Shown here piece after piece: positions 1-9,374 of a DNA stretch of 64,000 nucleotides. The position numbers and the translations under genes were made by a program. The notes beneath the pieces are model-generated. The model did no database searches, had not been told where the DNA came from, and worked only from the letters and a program-made list of their open reading frames with translations. Each line of letters starts with the position of its first letter. Positions within the stretch are counted from its first letter, which is position 1. This stretch comes from Aliibacillus thermotolerans (GTDB taxonomy: Bacteria > Bacillota > Bacilli > Bacillales > Marinococcaceae): assembly GCF_027853235.1 (NCBI RefSeq), contig NZ_WKJG01000039.1, forward strand, positions 149,780-213,779, read 5' to 3'.

Positions 1-35
1 ATGCATAATGGTTACGAAAATTGGAGTGAACACTC

Positions 36-1718
36 ATGACAATATATATAGTGGTCGCATTGGCAGTTGTACTTGCTGGCATTATTTTGTATGGATCCAT
101 CCGAAGAAAAAAAGTGTATGCCAAAGTCGATGAACTAGAACAGAGGAAAGTAGAGATTGCAAACACCCCGGTAGCTGAAGAAATTGGGAAAGTAAAAGGT
201 TTAATCATGTCCGGCGAAACGGAAGAAAAATTTGAGCGATGGCGTCAAGAGTGGGATGATATTGTCGGCATTCAAATTCCAAAATTAGAAGACACGTTAT
301 TTGAAATCGATGAATGGGCAGATAAATATCGCTTTCGACAAGCGAAAGAACATATTGAAAAGGTGGAACAAACGTTAGCAGAGATGGAACGTCATATCCA
401 CACCATCTTTTCTGAGGTGAATGAATTAGTACATAGCGAAGAAGACAACCGCACGAAAATTACAACATTAAAAGAGTCTTATGAGTCCATGAAACTATTT
501 ATCTCTCAAAATTGGGGTTCCCTCGGTCCCGCAGCTCCGGTATTTGAAAAAAGATTACAAGAATGGCAACCACTCTTCGAACGGTTTGAAGAAGAGACAA
601 ACGATGGAAACTACATGAAAGCAAAAGAGATCGTTGATGAATTAGAGGAAAAAATCGTAGAGGAAAAAGAAAAGATGGATGTAGTACCCCCTCTTCTTAT
701 TGATATTGAAACGGATTTACCGGAAGAGTGCCGGGAAGTATTAAATGGGATCAAAGAAATGGAACAACAAGGCTATGTGATGGAAGAATTTGATTTTCGC
801 AAAACAATCAAACAATTTATGACAGAATTGCCTTCTTTAAAAAAGGAAGTGGCACAGTTACAGTTAGAAAAAGTGCAAGAACGAACGAAGGAAATGCATG
901 AATATTTAAATAAAGTATACGAGGTGCTGGAAAAAGAAGTCGAAGCAAGACAATACGTTGAAAGACAATTAGCACCGACAGAACAGCAATTGAATGAGCT
1001 TGACGAAAAGCTTTCTTATTTGGAAGAAGAACAACAAAAAGTAAAAATGAGTTATCGCATCCCTCCGGAAGAAGAAGAAAGATATATCCGACTAAACGAA
1101 GATTTAGAGAATTCGACGAAAAGTTGGAGAGTGGTCCAAGATGCGTTCGAAAAGAGAAAAATTACTTTTTCTGCGTTAGAAAATAACTTGAAAGACTTGC
1201 AAAAAGAGATTCGTCGTTTGGAAAAAGAAATGGACCAATCGAAAGAGAAACTATATGCATTAAGAAAAGACGAAGTAAAAGCAGTGGAAGCATTAAAAGA
1301 ATTGAGACGTCAAATATTAGAAGAACAAATGAAATTAGAAAAGTCCTATTTACCGAAAATCCCGGCTTCCCTCGTCAAAGAAATTGATATGGCAGAAGAA
1401 AAAATCGACGCATTGCAAAATGTATTGCAGCAAGTACCCGTGGAAATTGGCAGAGTGACAAACATTGTCGAAGATGCATCTCATCATGTAAACAAAGTAA
1501 AACAAGAGTTACGGACGACAATGGAACAAGCAGCCTTAGCAGAACGAGCCATCCAATATGGAAATAAATATAGAAGAACGTCAAAACGCATCGATCAAGC
1601 TCTCTCGGAAGCAGAAGAACACTTTCGCAACGGCTATTATGACGAAGCGGTGACCATTGCAAAAGAAGCAATGGAAGATCAAGTTCCGGACGTATTGGAA
1701 AAAATAAAAAGCCAATGA
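36..1718 (+). CDS. ezrA: Septation ring formation regulator EzrA
   Basis: 560 residues, close to the roughly 562 usual for Bacillus EzrA. One N-terminal membrane segment (about residues 3-21, followed by RRKK) leaves almost the entire protein as a charged, heptad-rich cytoplasmic rod, the known EzrA plan. EzrA is a membrane-tethered, spectrin-like negative regulator of FtsZ ring formation that also links FtsZ to cell-wall synthesis. The ATG has GGAGTG seven bases upstream. No terminator follows directly; the next gene has its own extended -10 promoter. Position before the nifZ-thiI pair agrees with Bacillus gene order. Confidence 0.96.
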   Translation: MTIYIVVALAVVLAGIILYGSIRRKKVYAKVDELEQRKVEIANTPVAEEIGKVKGLIMSGETEEKFERWRQEWDDIVGIQIPKLEDTLFEIDEWADKYRFRQAKEHIEKVEQTLAEMERHIHTIFSEVNELVHSEEDNRTKITTLKESYESMKLFISQNWGSLGPAAPVFEKRLQEWQPLFERFEEETNDGNYMKAKEIVDELEEKIVEEKEKMDVVPPLLIDIETDLPEECREVLNGIKEMEQQGYVMEEFDFRKTIKQFMTELPSLKKEVAQLQLEKVQERTKEMHEYLNKVYEVLEKEVEARQYVERQLAPTEQQLNELDEKLSYLEEEQQKVKMSYRIPPEEEERYIRLNEDLENSTKSWRVVQDAFEKRKITFSALENNLKDLQKEIRRLEKEMDQSKEKLYALRKDEVKAVEALKELRRQILEEQMKLEKSYLPKIPASLVKEIDMAEEKIDALQNVLQQVPVEIGRVTNIVEDASHHVNKVKQELRTTMEQAALAERAIQYGNKYRRTSKRIDQALSEAEEHFRNGYYDEAVTIAKEAMEDQVPDVLEKIKSQ

Positions 1719-1757
1719 TAGAAAAAATAGGAAAAACGTCTCTTTTTTCGACAGCTA

Positions 1758-1766
1758 TGTTATAAT
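1758..1766 (+). promoter_or_regulatory. Extended -10 promoter of the small membrane protein gene
   Basis: TGTTATAAT is a consensus extended -10 element (TGnTATAAT) 28 bases before the GTG start. No good -35 hexamer is seen at the right distance, which extended -10 promoters tolerate. Confidence 0.55.
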
Positions 1767-1793
1767 GGTCTTGTCGAAAGAGGGGGGTTTTCG

Positions 1794-2174
1794 GTGAAGC
1801 CTATTCACTTCATATCTATTATTGGCGTATTATGTTTCGCATTGTTAAGTATTGTAACAATCACTATTTATATGGATGATAAAGAAACAGTTGAGAAAAT
1901 GGATGAGGGGACGAGAGAACAATTAGCGATGGATTTAGATAATGCTTTAGGCTATGAACCTCTCGAACTAGATGAACGGGACGTTGCGACGGATAAAGAA
2001 CAAACGGCTGAAGACAAAAATGATCAATTGGTCGATGGTCGCAAAGAAGAAGCTGAAGAAGAGCCTTTGGAAAGAAAAGAACAAACCGTGACACCTTCTC
2101 AAGCGATTTATTTATCGACCGAAGAAGGAACCATTTCCATTGATACATTGTTAGAATTAATTGAGGGATCATAA
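1794..2174 (+). CDS. Small single-pass membrane protein, function unknown
   Basis: 126 residues from a GTG with AGAGGGGGG upstream. Residues about 4-26 form one hydrophobic helix; the rest is very acidic and hydrophilic (runs rich in E, D, K and Q), predicted to lie outside the membrane or in the cell wall space. No domain is recognised. It has its own extended -10 promoter and a strong terminator, so it is a monocistronic gene between ezrA and the cysteine desulfurase gene. Codon use and an RBS support it being real; the function is unknown. Confidence 0.75.
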   Translation: MKPIHFISIIGVLCFALLSIVTITIYMDDKETVEKMDEGTREQLAMDLDNALGYEPLELDERDVATDKEQTAEDKNDQLVDGRKEEAEEEPLERKEQTVTPSQAIYLSTEEGTISIDTLLELIEGS

Positions 2175-2177
2175 GAT

Positions 2178-2214
2178 AAGCTGTACCTCTATATGACAGA
2201 GGTACAGCTTTTTT
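2178..2214 (+). terminator. Intrinsic terminator
   Basis: Perfect 13-bp stem AAGCTGTACCTCT / AGAGGTACAGCTT with a seven-base loop, followed by a T run. It ends the small membrane protein transcript. Confidence 0.92.
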
Positions 2215-2277
2215 CCGTCTTTTAATTATGTTATCATATATTGTTGCAAGTGAGAAGGATCATAAGGAGAAAGTAAG

Positions 2278-3429
2278 ATGATTTATTTAGATAATAGTGC
2301 AACAACGAAACCATGGCCAGAAGTACTAGAAGCGTATCAAAAAGCAACACAAACGTATTTTGGTAACCCTTCTTCTCTACATCGTTTAGGGACGGAGGCA
2401 GATACGCTTTTTCAAAAAGCACGGCAAGCGGTCGCAAAATTACTTGGCGCACATACGGAGGAAATTATTTTCACATCCGGCGGTACAGAAGGAAATAACT
2501 TGGCAATTAAAGGAATTGCTTTTGCGTATCAAACGCGAGGAAAACATCTCATTACATCTACGGTGGAGCATCCCTCTGTGCTGGAAGCATTTCGATATTT
2601 GGAAACGCTCGGTTTTGAAGTCACCTACGTTCCTGTTGATCAAGAAGGACGAGTGAACCCTCGTCACGTGGAAGAGGCTGTTCGAGAAGACACGACGTTG
2701 GTTTCTATCGTCCATGTGAATAATGAAATGGGAACAATTCAACCGATTGAGGAGATCAGTCGTCGTTTAAAAAAATATCCGAAATTATTTTTCCATACGG
2801 ATCATGTGCAAGGAGTGACTCATGTCCCATTTTCCTTTCGTGACATTGGTGTCGATTTATGTACCATTTCTGGACATAAATTTCACGGTCTAAAAGGTAC
2901 AGGTGTCTTAGTGAAAAGAAAAGGCATACGGTTGTCTCCTCTGTTTCACGGGGGAGGACAAGAATTTGGCGTACGTTCTGGAACGGAAAATGTGCCGGGG
3001 ATGGTTGCTTTAGCCAAGGCGCTTCGTATCACGAGAGAACGGCAACGTGAGACAAAAGAAAAGATACTCACAGGAAAAAAGCGATTATTAGAGGCGTTGC
3101 AAACACTGGAGGGCGCCGTAATAAACACACCGGTGAAAGATAGCGCCCCGCACATTGTCAATGTTTCTTTTCCGACCTTAAAACCGGAAGTGATTATTCA
3201 AGCATTAACGAAAAAAGGAATCCATGTGTCCACAAAATCAGCCTGCTCTTCGAAAGAGAACCAACCAAGCGCAGTCATTGAAGCGTGCGGTTTAGGAAAA
3301 GAACGTGCAGAAAGTGCAATAAGAATTAGCTTTTCAGTAGATACCACGGAAGCGGAAGTGGAGGAATTGATCACACAATTACGGATGATCATCCCTGAAA
3401 TGAGAAAAGTGATGGGGGTAGCGAAATGA
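2278..3429 (+). CDS. nifZ: Cysteine desulfurase, NifS/IscS family (NifZ type)
   Basis: 383-residue class V aminotransferase-fold PLP enzyme that moves sulfur from cysteine as a persulfide. The SGHKFHG motif carries the PLP lysine (K201), HTDHVQ (173-178) is the cofactor-contact region, and STKSACSS holds the catalytic cysteine C323. Its last codons overlap the start of thiI by four bases (ATGA), so the two are translationally coupled. In Bacillus the desulfurase next to thiI is the dedicated sulfur donor for ThiI in 4-thiouridine synthesis, and the same is inferred here. Start ATG is preceded by AAGGAGA. Confidence 0.93.
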   Translation: MIYLDNSATTKPWPEVLEAYQKATQTYFGNPSSLHRLGTEADTLFQKARQAVAKLLGAHTEEIIFTSGGTEGNNLAIKGIAFAYQTRGKHLITSTVEHPSVLEAFRYLETLGFEVTYVPVDQEGRVNPRHVEEAVREDTTLVSIVHVNNEMGTIQPIEEISRRLKKYPKLFFHTDHVQGVTHVPFSFRDIGVDLCTISGHKFHGLKGTGVLVKRKGIRLSPLFHGGGQEFGVRSGTENVPGMVALAKALRITRERQRETKEKILTGKKRLLEALQTLEGAVINTPVKDSAPHIVNVSFPTLKPEVIIQALTKKGIHVSTKSACSSKENQPSAVIEACGLGKERAESAIRISFSVDTTEAEVEELITQLRMIIPEMRKVMGVAK

Positions 3430-4631
3430 CGTACGACCATATTTTAGTTCGCTTTGGGGAACTTGCATTAAAAGGAAAGAATCGAACACAATTTGAGCAA
3501 AGATTACAAACGAATATTCGATTTGCGTTGAAAGATCATCCGTCTTGTCGTGTGAAAAGAACGTACGGTCGGATTATCGTGCAGTTGAACGGAGCAGATG
3601 CAACGAAAGTAAGTGAAAAATTACAAAAGGTGTTTGGTATCTCTTCTTTTAGTTTGGCGATGGTCGCTCCGAACCAGATGGAAGCGATTAAAGATGCTGC
3701 ATTGGAAGCATTTCTACAACATGAAGGAGAAAAACGTACTTTTAAAGTAAGTTCGCGTCGTTCTTATAAAGCTTTTCCGATGCGGTCGGCCGAGCTCAAT
3801 CCGGAAATTGGCGCGCACATTTTGCGGAATACAGAAGGTGTTACAGTGGATGTTCATCATCCGGATGTAGAAGTGAATGTAGAAGTGAGAGAACAAGGAA
3901 CTTATATTACTTGTGGACGAATAAAAGGAAGAGGAGGACTTCCTGTTGGGACAGCAGGAAAAGTAGCCCTTATGCTTTCCGGCGGAATTGATAGTCCAGT
4001 GGCAGGATATTTAGCGATGAAACGCGGGGCAGAGCTGGAAGCGGTCCATTTTCATTCGCCACCGTATACAAATGAACGAGCGCGTAAAAAAGTAGAAGAT
4101 TTAACGCATATTTTAACTGCGTTCGGCGGCCCAATTACGTTACACATCGTTCCGTTTACGAATTTACAAACGACGATTCATCAACATGTACCTTCCAATT
4201 ATGCGATGACCATTATGAGACGGATGATGCTGCGAATTACAGAGAGAATCGCACACCAACGAGGAATGAAAGCAATCGTCAATGGAGAAAGCCTCGGTCA
4301 AGTTGCTTCGCAAACGTTAGAGAGCATGTATACGATTAATGAAGTGACGAATATGCCAATATTACGTCCTCTTGTTTCGTTGGATAAACAAGAAGTGATC
4401 GATATTTCCCAAGAAATCGGTACGTATGAAACTTCCATTTTGCCCTATGAAGATTGTTGCACGATTTTCTTACCACCGAATTCTGTGACAAAGCCCCGTC
4501 GTGAGAAAGCAAACCAAGCGGAGCAAAGCTTTTCATTTGAACCGCTAATAGAAGAGACGTTACAAGGAATAGAAACGGTGGAAATAGGGAAAGAAGACGA
4601 AAGGCATACAGAGATGGACGACTTATTGTAG
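3426..4631 (+). CDS. thiI: tRNA 4-thiouridine synthase ThiI
   Basis: 401 residues. The N-terminal part (about 1-165) is the ferredoxin-like plus THUMP RNA-binding region; a PP-loop SGGIDS at 185-190 starts the ATP-pyrophosphatase domain that adenylates U8 of tRNA. There is no C-terminal rhodanese domain, as in other Bacillus ThiI and unlike E. coli, so the neighbouring cysteine desulfurase probably passes sulfur directly. Overlaps that gene by ATGA. In B. subtilis the spore protein gene sspA lies just downstream; here the next gene begins after only 25 bases. Confidence 0.95.
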   Translation: MTYDHILVRFGELALKGKNRTQFEQRLQTNIRFALKDHPSCRVKRTYGRIIVQLNGADATKVSEKLQKVFGISSFSLAMVAPNQMEAIKDAALEAFLQHEGEKRTFKVSSRRSYKAFPMRSAELNPEIGAHILRNTEGVTVDVHHPDVEVNVEVREQGTYITCGRIKGRGGLPVGTAGKVALMLSGGIDSPVAGYLAMKRGAELEAVHFHSPPYTNERARKKVEDLTHILTAFGGPITLHIVPFTNLQTTIHQHVPSNYAMTIMRRMMLRITERIAHQRGMKAIVNGESLGQVASQTLESMYTINEVTNMPILRPLVSLDKQEVIDISQEIGTYETSILPYEDCCTIFLPPNSVTKPRREKANQAEQSFSFEPLIEETLQGIETVEIGKEDERHTEMDDLL

Positions 4632-4656
4632 TATCATAAAAAGGAAGGCGAATGGT

Positions 4657-6261
4657 ATGGGAACGATGTGGGTAAATGGGAATATTTACACGATGGAAGA
4701 AGAAGGAAAAACCGTCGAAGCAGTGTATACTTCCAATGGGATTGTGCGTGCGACTGGAACGAAAAAAGAAATCGAACGTTTTTTAACTTCGGATGATTCG
4801 GTCTATGACTTAGAAAGAAGCACGATGTTTCCGGGATTTACAGACAGTCATTTACATATGATCAGTTTGGGACAGGCGATGTTGCGCTTAGATTTGTCCG
4901 GTTGTAAGACTGCTCTAGAAATGATAGAACGATTGAAGGAAAAAGCACGCACGTTAAAACCCGGGCAATGGTTATTAGGAGATGGGTGGAATGAGAATAA
5001 TTTTCCTGACCGAAAAATTTTGTCTCGGAAAGAACTCGATGACATCGCTCCAAACCATCCTGTGTTTCTCACGAGAATATGTCGCCATGCTGCCCTTGCT
5101 AATTCTAAAGCGTTGGAATTAGCAAACGTTACAATGAATACGCCGAACCCGCAAGGAGGAATGATTGAACGAGATAAAGATGGGCTTCCCACAGGGTATC
5201 TTCTCGATCAAGCTCTTGAGCTTGTCAGAAAAGTTCAACCTAAAATCACCGATGACATGTTAAGGGATGCACTGGATCAAGCTGTCTCTGTCATGTTACA
5301 GAAGGGATTAACAGGAGGACATACGGAAGATTTATCTTATTATGGATCTTTTCATAGAACCTTTCAAACGTTTCAAGAGGTGATCGGGCAAAAAAACCGT
5401 CTCTTTCGTGTACATTTGCTTGTGCATCATGACATATTATCCGATATGCGTCGAGAAGGATGGCGGCATGGAAAAGTGAATGAATATTTATCTTTCGGTG
5501 CGGTAAAAATTTTTGCTGATGGAGCATTAGGGGGAAGAACAGCATTATTAAGGGAAGATTATTCCGATCAACCGGGAAATTCCGGCGTAGCGGTTTATAC
5601 CCGTGACCAATTAAAAGCGCTGGTGAAATGTGCTCGCAATGAACAGATGCCGGTAGCGATTCATGCCATTGGGGATTTAGCACTTGAGCATGCAGTGGAA
5701 GCATTAGAACAACACCCTCCTCCACCGGGGCAGAGGGATCGCATTATCCATGCTCAGATTACTCCGCCGGATTTGGTGGAACGATTAAAAAGGCTTCCAG
5801 TCGTGTTAGATATCCAACCCCATTTTGTCTTATCTGATTTCCCATGGGTGAAAGAGCGCCTTGCCGATGAGCGAATCAGTCACTCTTACGCTTGGAAGAC
5901 GTTGCTTTCAGAAAATATTCTCTGTGCAGGAGGATCGGATGCCCCCATTGAAGCGGTAGATCCATTGCAAAGTATTCAAGCAGCGGTAACACGGAAACAT
6001 CGCGGTCAACTTGGTGAAGGATACATACCAAGGGAAAGACTCACTCCGTATGAAGCGGTCTATCTTTATACGGTTGGCAGTGCTCAAGCGGCAGGTAAGG
6101 AAAAAGAATTTGGAAAAATAGCTCCAGGGTATGATGCAGACTTTACGATTCTAGAAAAAGATATATTGAATATGAATGTGGAAGATATTGCAAATGTTTC
6201 AGTTGTCGGAACGGTTGTACATGGTGAGTTCCAATATCACAAAAGGAGGAGCGGACATTGA
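4657..6261 (+). CDS. ytcJ: Amidohydrolase family protein, YtcJ type
   Basis: 534-residue metal-dependent amidohydrolase of the Amidohydro_3 class. DSHLHM near residue 66 is the paired-histidine metal motif; later IHAIGDLALEHA, IIHAQI and GGSDAP supply the remaining histidines and the catalytic aspartate. The substrate is not known for this family in Bacillus. Start chosen at the ATG 4657; the ATG five bases earlier is in another frame and closes after seven codons. The stop overlaps the sppA start (TGATG), so the two are probably cotranscribed, matching the ytcJ-sppA neighbourhood in Bacillus. Confidence 0.88.
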   Translation: MGTMWVNGNIYTMEEEGKTVEAVYTSNGIVRATGTKKEIERFLTSDDSVYDLERSTMFPGFTDSHLHMISLGQAMLRLDLSGCKTALEMIERLKEKARTLKPGQWLLGDGWNENNFPDRKILSRKELDDIAPNHPVFLTRICRHAALANSKALELANVTMNTPNPQGGMIERDKDGLPTGYLLDQALELVRKVQPKITDDMLRDALDQAVSVMLQKGLTGGHTEDLSYYGSFHRTFQTFQEVIGQKNRLFRVHLLVHHDILSDMRREGWRHGKVNEYLSFGAVKIFADGALGGRTALLREDYSDQPGNSGVAVYTRDQLKALVKCARNEQMPVAIHAIGDLALEHAVEALEQHPPPPGQRDRIIHAQITPPDLVERLKRLPVVLDIQPHFVLSDFPWVKERLADERISHSYAWKTLLSENILCAGGSDAPIEAVDPLQSIQAAVTRKHRGQLGEGYIPRERLTPYEAVYLYTVGSAQAAGKEKEFGKIAPGYDADFTILEKDILNMNVEDIANVSVVGTVVHGEFQYHKRRSGH

Positions 6262-7262
6262 TGAGCCCAAAAAGATGGATAGCACTAGCGATTGCAGCAG
6301 TATTGCTTTTCGTTTCCATCGGATTTCAATTTATTACCTCGTTGGCGTCCACCAATTTAGAAGGATTGTTCGTCACAGCCGATGATGGGATTGAAGAGCG
6401 CGTGTTGGAGCAAGGAACAAGTGGGGAAAAAATTGTTGTCATTGATGTAGAAGGAGTGATTCAAGATACTGGCGATGCTTCTTCTTTTATGATGGCAGAT
6501 ACGTATAATCACCGGATGTTTTTGCGTATGCTTGAGCGAGCCGGAGAACGCCAAGATGTCGATGGAATCATTTTGAGAGTGAACACTCCAGGTGGGGGAG
6601 TCGTAGAAAGTGAAGAGATTCATGATAAAATTGTTGCGATTCGTGAGGAAACAGGCAAGCCTATCTATGTTTCAATGGGAAATACTGCTGCTTCCGGAGG
6701 ATATTATATTGCTGCACCGGCCGATAAAATTGTTGCTCATCCAGCAACCATTACCGGTTCTATCGGTGTCATTATCCAAACAATGAATTTCTCCGAACTA
6801 GCAGAAAATATTGGCATAGATTTCACGACGATCAAAAGCGGTCCATATAAAGATATTTTGTCTGCTAATCGGGAGATGACAGATGAAGAAAAAGAATTAC
6901 TGCAAGAAATGGTAAATGACTTTTACGATGATTTTGTTTCTGTCATTGTGAATGGCCGTGGTATGTCGGAAGAAACAGTCCGTGAACTCGGAGACGGTCG
7001 CGTGTATTCCGGGAAACAGGCAAAGGAAGTGAATTTAGTTGATGAATTAGGCACGTTGGAAGATACCATTGACCTACTAAGTGAAGACCAAGGATGGAGT
7101 CATCCAACGGTCGTTCGGTACCGTGCTGGTGCATTTGGTTTTAACCAGTTTTTAGGAGCTTCTTTACAAAGTCTCATTGTCAGCGATACAGAATTACTTG
7201 GAATAAAAGAAATCCTTTCCAATGCCGACACACCTCGGGCAATGTACCTTTATACGGAGTAA
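6261..7262 (+). CDS. sppA: Signal peptide peptidase SppA
   Basis: 333-residue S49-family serine protease, the short single-domain Gram-positive form. One N-terminal membrane anchor (about 6-27). The Ser/Lys dyad is visible: NTAASGGYY places the nucleophile at S145, and SGPYKDI gives K197, equivalent to S147/K199 of B. subtilis SppA. It degrades cleaved signal peptides and membrane-bound fragments. An in-frame TTG lies three bases upstream, but the ATG at 6261 is better spaced from AAAGGAGGA. Followed closely by yteJ, its usual partner. Confidence 0.95.
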   Translation: MSPKRWIALAIAAVLLFVSIGFQFITSLASTNLEGLFVTADDGIEERVLEQGTSGEKIVVIDVEGVIQDTGDASSFMMADTYNHRMFLRMLERAGERQDVDGIILRVNTPGGGVVESEEIHDKIVAIREETGKPIYVSMGNTAASGGYYIAAPADKIVAHPATITGSIGVIIQTMNFSELAENIGIDFTTIKSGPYKDILSANREMTDEEKELLQEMVNDFYDDFVSVIVNGRGMSEETVRELGDGRVYSGKQAKEVNLVDELGTLEDTIDLLSEDQGWSHPTVVRYRAGAFGFNQFLGASLQSLIVSDTELLGIKEILSNADTPRAMYLYTE

Positions 7263-7274
7263 GAGGGGGATAAA

Positions 7275-7790
7275 ATGGATCATTATCACAGTGAACAAGA
7301 AGTCGTACGTAACGAAGAGACACATACCGAATCCGAATCGATCGACGAGCAACGAAATGTAGTAAAGGAGCAATTTGCTGGATTTTGGATTCGATTTTGG
7401 GCGTATATTATTGATCTCGTGATTGTATTTAGCATAAACGGGATCCTTCTTAGCCCTCTCATGTTTATAGAAAGTTCCCCGGTATACATTGCAGGCATTT
7501 TCACGTTGCAAGGAATATTAAGTACGCTCACTTCATATTTATATTTTTTATTTATGACGAAAGCGTTTGAGCAAACGCTAGGAAAGATGATTGTAGGCGT
7601 GAAAGTAGTACGTACTGACAGAGCTCCTTTAACGTGGAACGATCTCCTGTTTCGAGAGGTGGTTGGGCGCTTTATTCATCGTAGTTTAGTGATTACAAAT
7701 GTTTTGTATGTGATCGTAGGAGTCACACAGAATAAACAAGGAATTCATGATATGTTCGGAAATACGGAAGTCATTCACGTTGAAAAATAG
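7275..7790 (+). CDS. yteJ: RDD family membrane protein YteJ
   Basis: 171 residues. After a hydrophilic acidic N-terminus of about 35 residues comes the RDD domain: FAGFWIRFWAYIIDL (the R...D pattern) starts the first helix, then further hydrophobic helices around 55-75 and 78-98 and one near the C-terminus. The function is unsettled; some RDD proteins are ion exchangers. Twelve bases after sppA with its own GAGGGGG RBS, so it belongs to the sppA operon; in B. subtilis the neighbours SppA and YteJ act together in lantibiotic resistance. Confidence 0.88.
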   Translation: MDHYHSEQEVVRNEETHTESESIDEQRNVVKEQFAGFWIRFWAYIIDLVIVFSINGILLSPLMFIESSPVYIAGIFTLQGILSTLTSYLYFLFMTKAFEQTLGKMIVGVKVVRTDRAPLTWNDLLFREVVGRFIHRSLVITNVLYVIVGVTQNKQGIHDMFGNTEVIHVEK

Positions 7791-7822
7791 GCTACATTTC
7801 ATTTTCCAATATGGTGAGAGAT

Positions 7823-7865
7823 CTCCCCTTCAGTGGAATTTGTCTACTGAAAGGGGAGTTTTTTG
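7823..7865 (+). terminator. Intrinsic terminator after yteJ
   Basis: Stem CTCCCCTTCAGT / ACTGAAAGGGGAG (one-base slip) followed by six T. It ends the ytcJ-sppA-yteJ transcript. Confidence 0.92.
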
Positions 7866-8176
7866 TCGGTTTGCCACCATATGGTAAGACGGACATTGCA
7901 GATGGGAAGACGTATTGCGTGTCAGCGACCTCTAACTTGAAATGTAAGTTAAATCAACGCGTAGAAGTCGATCAAGCTACATTTGGATTTAACAGAGAGA
8001 GTAGCATGAAACAACGATGAACTGAGACATTCACCGTGAATCAGTATAAGAAGGGTTTTAGATGTTGCCTCACAAAGAAACTTCACGTCAACGATGTCGT
8101 TATTTTATCTTTCATGTATAAAAGAAAGGAGCATTGGATATCTTTGTAAAAGAATGTAAAAGGAAGTTGAGTACAT
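7866..8176. other. Intergenic stretch without a supported gene
   Basis: About 310 bases between the yteJ terminator and ytfI. The reading frames crossing it are short, lack a convincing RBS and run through the terminator. No clear promoter hexamers or repeats were recognised beyond the ytfI RBS (AAAAGGAAG). Confidence 0.5.
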
Positions 8177-8854
8177 ATGTATTGGATGATAGGTACTGTT
8201 ATTTTGTTGTTGATTGCTATTTGGTTTGCACCGATTGACATTTCATATGACATGAAAAAAAAGAAGAAGCGATATGACATTCAGTTAAAAATAACTGTTT
8301 GGTACGTCATTCGGAAGAAGATTGCCATCCCTTGGATTCGTTTGGATGAAGAAACACCATCCCTTATCATTCATGAAAGGTCAGAAGGAATATTTGGACA
8401 ACCAAATGAAAAAGATGTGACAGAAACGCCGAAAGAAATGAAAGCACAAATCCAAACCTTTCATATGTGGGTGAAACATATTCAAAGTTTTCGACCGGTC
8501 GTGAAAAATTTTCTTCGGAAGATCACCGTCAAACATTGGAAATGGAGCAGTTCCCTTGGTACAGGGGATGCTGCTCTCACTGGCATGATGGCAGGGGGAC
8601 TTTGGTCTGTAAAATATATGGCAAACGCTGTTCTTGCTACCTTCTTGAGAATGGACACTTCACCTGATTTTTCTATTCAACCATTTTTCCAAAAAAAAAT
8701 TTTTGATTTTCACTTGTCGTGTATGGTTTCATTTCGACTCGGGCATGCTGTCATTGCAGGGTATAAACTATGGCGACAGTTACGAGGAAATGTGTGGCAA
8801 TTGTGGAAGCAAACAAAATGGAATCAGAAGATCAGTAAGGAGGCATCATCATGA
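8177..8854 (+). CDS. ytfI: DUF2953 protein YtfI
   Basis: 225 residues with an N-terminal hydrophobic segment (about 2-18, ending in APIDISYD) and a basic remainder; the typical start MYW...IWFAPIDIS of the DUF2953 family is present. Biochemical function is unknown. The stop overlaps the ytfJ start by four bases (ATGA), so it is coupled with that sporulation gene as in other Bacillus. Start ATG is preceded by AAAAGGAAG. Confidence 0.85.
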   Translation: MYWMIGTVILLLIAIWFAPIDISYDMKKKKKRYDIQLKITVWYVIRKKIAIPWIRLDEETPSLIIHERSEGIFGQPNEKDVTETPKEMKAQIQTFHMWVKHIQSFRPVVKNFLRKITVKHWKWSSSLGTGDAALTGMMAGGLWSVKYMANAVLATFLRMDTSPDFSIQPFFQKKIFDFHLSCMVSFRLGHAVIAGYKLWRQLRGNVWQLWKQTKWNQKISKEASS

Positions 8855-9276
8855 GTGATCACCCAATTGAAGGTTTAATGAGAACGGCGATGGAAAACTT
8901 AAAAGAAATGGTAGATGTGAATACGATTGTCGGAAGTCCAGTAGAAACGCCGGATGGATCGGTCATTCTCCCGGTAACAAAAGTCGGTTTTGGCTTTGCG
9001 GCAGGGGGAAGTGAATTTACAACGACGCAACAAGACGAAGAACAAGATCACCCCTTTGGTGGAGGCAGTGGTGGGGGGGTTTCCATCACACCGATTGCGT
9101 TTCTCGTTGTAAATAGCAGCGGCGTGAAAATGGTTCATTTAGATGAAAACACGCACATTTATGAAAAATTAATGGAATTTGCTCCCCAAGTCGTGGACAA
9201 AATTCAAATGATGCTACAAGGAAACAAAACACAAACACAAACGAATTCATACGGAAATCCACCACCGATGCAGTAA
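8851..9276 (+). CDS. ytfJ: GerW-family sporulation protein YtfJ
   Basis: 141 residues of the GerW/YtfJ family: DHPIEGLMRTAMENLKEM at the N-terminus, a core with VILPVTKVGFGFAAGGSEF and a glycine-rich loop (GGGSGGG), then ITPIAFLVV. Family members are made in sporulation and are required in several species for normal germination. The translational overlap with ytfI and the terminator right after the stop define a two-gene operon. Confidence 0.92.
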   Translation: MSDHPIEGLMRTAMENLKEMVDVNTIVGSPVETPDGSVILPVTKVGFGFAAGGSEFTTTQQDEEQDHPFGGGSGGGVSITPIAFLVVNSSGVKMVHLDENTHIYEKLMEFAPQVVDKIQMMLQGNKTQTQTNSYGNPPPMQ

Positions 9277-9281
9277 AGAAA

Positions 9282-9312
9282 AGTGGCAGACATAGTGTCT
9301 GTCGCTTTTTAT
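9282..9312 (+). terminator. Intrinsic terminator after ytfJ
   Basis: Eleven-pair stem AGTGGCAGACA / TGTCTGTCGCT (with G-U pairs), three-base loop, then a T run. Confidence 0.85.
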
Positions 9313-9333
9313 TTTAAGAGAAGGAGATAATTT

Positions 9334-9341
9334 GCTATAAT
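9334..9341 (+). promoter_or_regulatory. Extended -10 promoter of ytxK
   Basis: TGCTATAAT (TGnTATAAT) about 34 bases before the chosen start of ytxK. A transcription start near 9348 would make the upstream TTG at 9357 unlikely as a start codon. Confidence 0.5.
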
Positions 9342-9374
9342 TTCGTAAGGGACACTTTGGGGGATGAAAGGAAG

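Noticed and set aside
5291..5725. 144-residue antisense frame inside ytcJ
   Set aside because: Antisense shadow of a well-conserved amidohydrolase; no RBS or family features.
7811..8020. 69-codon frame after yteJ
   Set aside because: Starts upstream of and reads through the yteJ terminator, has no RBS and shows no recognisable protein.
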